From Aquimarina sp. Aq78 (GTDB lineage: Bacteria; Bacteroidota; Bacteroidia; Flavobacteriales; Flavobacteriaceae), in assembly GCF_900299525.1 (NCBI RefSeq), contig NZ_OMKA01000020.1, positions 280,634-344,633 on the forward strand: a stretch of 64,000 bases of DNA, read 5' to 3'. This document shows positions 60,524 through 64,000 of this stretch, piece after piece (the first letter of the stretch is position 1; each line of letters opens with the position of its first letter). The notes beneath the pieces were generated by a model, which saw only the letters and a program-made list of their open reading frames with translations, did not search any database and was not told the DNA's origin. The translations under genes were made by a program, and so were the position numbers.

Positions 60524-63484
60524 ATGTACCTTAATTGTCATTCATTTTATAGTTTGCGTTTCGGAACCTTCTCTGAAATCGATCTTTTAGAGTTGGCCAA
60601 AGAAAACAAAACAAGGTGCCTTGCTCTAACTGATATCAACAATACTTCTGCTTGCCTAAACTTTATTAGAAAAGCAAAAGAGTATCAGATTAAACCTATT
60701 GTAGGAATAGATTTCAGAAACAATCACCAACCTTTATACATCGGTCTGGCAAAAAACAATGAAGGATATAAAGAGTTAAATGATTTTTTATCATACTATT
60801 CTTATAAAAAAATCGATTTCCCCAAAATAGCTCCTCCTTTAAAAAATTCCTATATCATATATCCTCTTCAACATGTATTGTCAATAAACAAAACCAACTT
60901 TACAGATAATGAATTTATAGGTATATCTATAAAAGATATACCTAAACTTTGTCTTTCTAATTTACGAAAACTGAAAGATAAATGCATAGCACTACAGCCT
61001 GTTACCTTCAGAAATAAAAAAGATTTTAATGCTCACCGATTATTAAGAGCTATTGATAATAACATACTACTAAGTCGTTTACCCAACCATCAACAGGCAT
61101 GTTTTTCAGAGCAAATGATTCCCGATCAAGAAATAAAAAATAAATTTTCAGAATTTGACTTCATTATTAACAACACCCTTGCTGTTCAAGAGGAGTGTTT
61201 TATTGATTTTAATTTTTCAAAAAACAATCCTTCTTTAAACCAAAAAACATACACTAGCAGTATACAAGAAGATAATAAACTGCTTAAAAAACTCTGTCAG
61301 GAAGGTCTTCTCTATCGGTATCCAAATCCCAAAAAAAAAGTATTAGATCGATTAAAAAAAGAACTATCACTAATTACAAAAATGGAATTTGTTTCCTATT
61401 TTTTGATCAACTGGAGAATTGTCTCTTATGCACAGAGTAAAGGATATTATTATGTAGGCCGTGGTAGTGGGGCAAATAGTATTGTAGCATACCTACTTCG
61501 TATCACAGATGTAGATCCAATAGAATTAGACCTGTACTTCGAACGGTTTATCAATACACACCGCACCAGTCCTCCTGATTTTGATATTGATTTCTCATGG
61601 AAAGACAGGCAAGATATCACTCGATTTATTTTTCAAGAATTTGACAATGTAGCATTACTAGGAACCTACATCACTTTTCATTATAAAGGGGCAATAAGAG
61701 AATTAGGTAAAGTATTCGGTCTTCCAAAATTTGAAATCGACAAGTTAAGCGAAGGAGATTATGATTATAGTTCCCTTGATCAAATTCATAAACTGGTAGT
61801 CATCTATAGTAATCTAATACGAGGTATCCCTAATTACCTTAGCATACATGCTAGTGGAATATTGATTAGCGAATCCCCTCTACACTATTATTCTGCCACA
61901 GATCTCCCTCCTAAAGGGTTTCCTACTGTACAATATGATATGATCATCGCAGAAGATCTGGGGCTATACAAATTTGATATTTTAGGACAACGTGGATTAG
62001 CAAAAATTAAAGACGCAATTACAATTATAGAATACAATCAACCAGCGTTAGCTGATTTTGATATTCATGACATAGGGAGGTTTAAAAAAGATAAAAAAAT
62101 AAATGCTTTGATACGAGATGCAAAATGTCTGGCTTGTTTTTATGTAGAATCTCCTGCGATGCGTATGCTTTTGAGTAAGCTAAAAACAGACAATTACCTA
62201 GGACTAGTAGCAGCAAGCTCAATCATACGCCCCGGAGTTGCTAAAAGCGGGATGATGCGAGAGTATATTTTACGGGAGCATGACAAAGACAGAAGAAAAA
62301 ACTCACACCCGATTATGCTTGATTTGATGAGTGAAACCTATGGTATTATGGTATATCAGGAAGATGTGATTAAAGTAGCTCATTTTTTCGCAAAACTAAC
62401 CTTAGATGAAGCAGATGTATTACGCCGGGGTATGAGTGGTAAATTTAGATCGCGAAAAGAATTTAAGGATGTCAAAAATAAATTCATAAATAACTGTAAA
62501 AATGAAGGCTATGCTGAATCCCTAATTCTCGAAATCTGGGATCAGATAGCTAGTTTTGCCGGATATGCATTTCCAAAAGGACATTCTGCTTCTTATGCTG
62601 TAGAAAGCTACCAAAGTTTATTTCTCAAAGCTTATTTCCCATTAGAATATCTAGTAGCTACACTAAACAATGGAGGCGGTTTCTATCGTCCCGAAATATA
62701 TCTTCATGAAGCCAAAATATTAGGAGCTACAATACTAACCCCCTGTATCAATACCAGTGGGTATGAACATATCATAAATCGTAAAAGTATATTTTTAGGA
62801 TTGATGATACTAAGAAATCTAGAGTATAAGATTTCAGAAAACATTTTGAGTAATCGTTCTCAAAATGGCCCATATACTTCTTTAGACAATTTCATTGATA
62901 GAGTACAAATAGGTATAGAGCAAGTTAGTATTCTCATCAAGATTGATGCATTTAGGTTTACCAACAAAAACAAACATGAACTATTATGGCAGGCTCATTT
63001 TAAAATAAACAGTATTCCATCAAATATCCAAAATCAATTTCTTTTATTTAATCAAAAACAAGTAGAACATACACTTCCAGAGTTAAAAACATCAAAACTA
63101 GAGACTATGTTTGAACAAATTGAAGCTTTCGGGTTTCCGCTTTGCGGTTACTTCAAAATATTAGCTACAGCACCCAAAAACAGCAATAATGCTAATCAAT
63201 TATATGATTATCTAAACAAAAACATAGATATATATGGGTATCTCATAGCTATGAAAAACACTAAAACTCATACAGGAAAGCGTATGGCCTTTGGCACGTT
63301 TCTAGATCAATCTGGAAACATCTTTGATACTGTATTATTTCCCAAAATACAAGAGAAGTATCAATTAAGAGGGAGAGGTATTTATCGTATATATGGTAAG
63401 GTAGTTAAAGAGTTTGGTTTTTTGAGCATAGAGGTTATTAAAATCATAAAACAAGATTATATTCAAGATCCTAGGTATGCATAA
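60524..63484 (+). CDS. DnaE-type (error-prone) DNA polymerase III alpha subunit
   Basis: This 986-residue C-family polymerase has a PHP-like N-terminal domain with a degenerate metal site (NCHSFYSLRFGT), the catalytic PDFDIDF (D352, D354, D356) and a third Asp in KFDILG (D485), a HhH region (about 780-815), a beta-clamp-like QFLLF (838-842) and an OB fold (about 895-975). It is shorter than the replicative DnaE (about 1,160 residues or more). Its partnership with the Y-family polymerase in one cassette suggests a translesion or SOS role like DnaE2/ImuB systems, but the proteins are not ImuA/B. Assigning it as the translesion copy rather than the replicase is inference. Confidence 0.9.
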   Translation: MYLNCHSFYSLRFGTFSEIDLLELAKENKTRCLALTDINNTSACLNFIRKAKEYQIKPIVGIDFRNNHQPLYIGLAKNNEGYKELNDFLSYYSYKKIDFPKIAPPLKNSYIIYPLQHVLSINKTNFTDNEFIGISIKDIPKLCLSNLRKLKDKCIALQPVTFRNKKDFNAHRLLRAIDNNILLSRLPNHQQACFSEQMIPDQEIKNKFSEFDFIINNTLAVQEECFIDFNFSKNNPSLNQKTYTSSIQEDNKLLKKLCQEGLLYRYPNPKKKVLDRLKKELSLITKMEFVSYFLINWRIVSYAQSKGYYYVGRGSGANSIVAYLLRITDVDPIELDLYFERFINTHRTSPPDFDIDFSWKDRQDITRFIFQEFDNVALLGTYITFHYKGAIRELGKVFGLPKFEIDKLSEGDYDYSSLDQIHKLVVIYSNLIRGIPNYLSIHASGILISESPLHYYSATDLPPKGFPTVQYDMIIAEDLGLYKFDILGQRGLAKIKDAITIIEYNQPALADFDIHDIGRFKKDKKINALIRDAKCLACFYVESPAMRMLLSKLKTDNYLGLVAASSIIRPGVAKSGMMREYILREHDKDRRKNSHPIMLDLMSETYGIMVYQEDVIKVAHFFAKLTLDEADVLRRGMSGKFRSRKEFKDVKNKFINNCKNEGYAESLILEIWDQIASFAGYAFPKGHSASYAVESYQSLFLKAYFPLEYLVATLNNGGGFYRPEIYLHEAKILGATILTPCINTSGYEHIINRKSIFLGLMILRNLEYKISENILSNRSQNGPYTSLDNFIDRVQIGIEQVSILIKIDAFRFTNKNKHELLWQAHFKINSIPSNIQNQFLLFNQKQVEHTLPELKTSKLETMFEQIEAFGFPLCGYFKILATAPKNSNNANQLYDYLNKNIDIYGYLIAMKNTKTHTGKRMAFGTFLDQSGNIFDTVLFPKIQEKYQLRGRGIYRIYGKVVKEFGFLSIEVIKIIKQDYIQDPRYA

Positions 63485-63616
63485 ACGAAATAAGCTAAAA
63501 ACAACATGTTAACAACATTTCTTTTTAGAATACTTCACACTTTCTAAGGAAACATAATCTAAATTTTATAACTTCATATCATCTTAAAAAATTATTAACC
63601 TCTTAAATTAATTAGT

Positions 63617-63820
63617 ATGTACACAAAAATTTTAATCGTGAAAGGCGTCAAAAAATTAAGTAAAACTGATCAATCTACAATTAAAGGAGCGCATTTTGGT
63701 GGTTGTAGGCCAGGTGGTGGGTATACAGGTCAAAGTTGTAGTACTTCAGATCAATGCAGACCTTTTGAACCGGGTTTTCCTGTTTTTTGTTCGCATGGCT
63801 GCTGTTATGGCGCTTTTTAG
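63617..63820 (+). CDS. Cys-rich peptide with double-glycine-type leader (candidate bacteriocin/RiPP)
   Basis: This 67-residue peptide has a leader-like start (ILIVKGVKKLSKTDQSTIKGA), which resembles the Bacteroidetes double-glycine leaders (LxKxxQxxIxGG) except that the pair is GA. A core of about 40 residues follows with six cysteines (GGC, QSC, DQC, VFC, GCC), which would allow three disulfide bonds. No transporter or modifying enzyme is present in the window. A strong terminator lies 25 bp after the stop, so it is its own transcript. Identification as a secreted peptide is inferred from the pattern, not from a known family. Confidence 0.65.
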   Translation: MYTKILIVKGVKKLSKTDQSTIKGAHFGGCRPGGGYTGQSCSTSDQCRPFEPGFPVFCSHGCCYGAF

Positions 63821-63845
63821 TGAAAATATGCATGATAATTACAAG

Positions 63846-63875
63846 TCCTCTTTATTTAGGTAAAGAGGATTTTTA
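63846..63875 (+). terminator. Intrinsic terminator of the Cys-rich peptide gene
   Basis: TCCTCTTTA (63846-63854) and TAAAGAGGA (63861-63869) form a perfect stem around a 6-nt loop, followed by a T-run on the plus strand. Confidence 0.85.
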
Positions 63876-63893
63876 TATCCAATATTTATTGCA

Positions 63894-63926
63894 TAAAAAA
63901 AACCCTTCATAATATTATGAAGGGTT
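63894..63926 (-). terminator. Intrinsic terminator of the rRNA operon
   Basis: A 26-bp fully palindromic stem-loop (AACCCTTCATAAT mirrored to ATTATGAAGGGTT, 63901-63926) is followed on the minus strand by eight T residues. It lies directly after the 3' end of 5S rRNA. Confidence 0.85.
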
Positions 63927-63933
63927 TTCAAGG

Positions 63934-64000
63934 AAGGCGGCGACCTACTCTCCCACGATTGTAGTACCATTGGCGCTAACGGGCTTAACTTCTCTGTTCG
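63934..64000 (-). rRNA. rrf: 5S ribosomal RNA, 3' part
   Basis: The minus strand reads GTTAGCGCCAATGGTACTAC followed by TGGGAGAGTAGGTCGCCGCC, the 3' half of bacterial 5S rRNA, including the terminal helix strand. The 5' half lies outside the window, so the gene is truncated by the window edge and the rest of the rRNA operon is expected to the right. Confidence 0.9.

Overview
The window comes from the chromosome of an AT-rich member of the Bacteroidota, almost certainly a marine Flavobacteriaceae; the gene content and order recall Aquimarina and its relatives, but the genus is an inference. The signs are a type IX secretion (T9SS) type B sorting domain protein followed by a PorP/SprF-like protein and an OmpA-family lattice protein, a TonB-dependent receptor paired with a DUF4249-type lipoprotein, BamD/DUF4835/CoaBC/Rpb6 gene order, a long-form GAPDH, monomeric NADP isocitrate dehydrogenase, and promoters of the Bacteroidetes form TTG-N18..20-TAnnTTTG. 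No mobile element, CRISPR array, phage gene or tRNA was seen.

Layout. 1-7014 is housekeeping: the tail of a voltage-gated K+ channel, miaA, a leftward histidine kinase/response regulator pair, coaE, a YbbR-like protein, a glycosyltransferase and fabI. 7015-7806 is a long non-coding leader full of dyads that precedes the rightward T9SS module (7807-13632). 13643-28460 is mostly leftward: a CAP lipoprotein, recN, DUF4835-coaBC-rpb6-bamD, a Kir-type channel, dapA, three tandem diverged YhhN-like membrane proteins, ligA, a LOG-family protein, prmC and a GNAT protein. 28589-32191 is a tight rightward operon (LEA-like lipoprotein, ribD, HAD, DMT transporter, yigZ). 32794-35789 carries dnaA, an LMW phosphatase and an RsmI-like methylase. 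35804-39138 runs leftward through cell wall genes (muramidase-like, mltG, GNAT, dapF). 39304-47831 holds degQ/htrA, gap, a coiled-coil protein, trmD, rplS and icd, separated by clear intrinsic terminators.

47936-51195 is a small ECF sigma factor locus: sigma factor, membrane anti-sigma factor, an exported adhesin-like protein and a beta-barrel protein. Two almost identical promoter-like boxes with identical spacing precede the sigma gene and the barrel gene, which points to an autoregulated regulon. 51368-57359 carries a serine hydrolase, the TonB receptor/DUF4249 pair and murQ. 59176-63484 is a two-gene translesion synthesis cassette: a Y-family polymerase and a DnaE-type polymerase, both with beta-clamp-like motifs, behind a double palindromic operator. 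The window ends with a small Cys-rich peptide carrying a double-glycine-type leader (63617-63820), which lies convergent to the 3' end of an rRNA operon (5S rRNA, minus strand).

The items most worth follow-up are the Cys-rich peptide, the ECF regulon promoters, the double operator in front of the translesion cassette, and the structured leader of the T9SS module.
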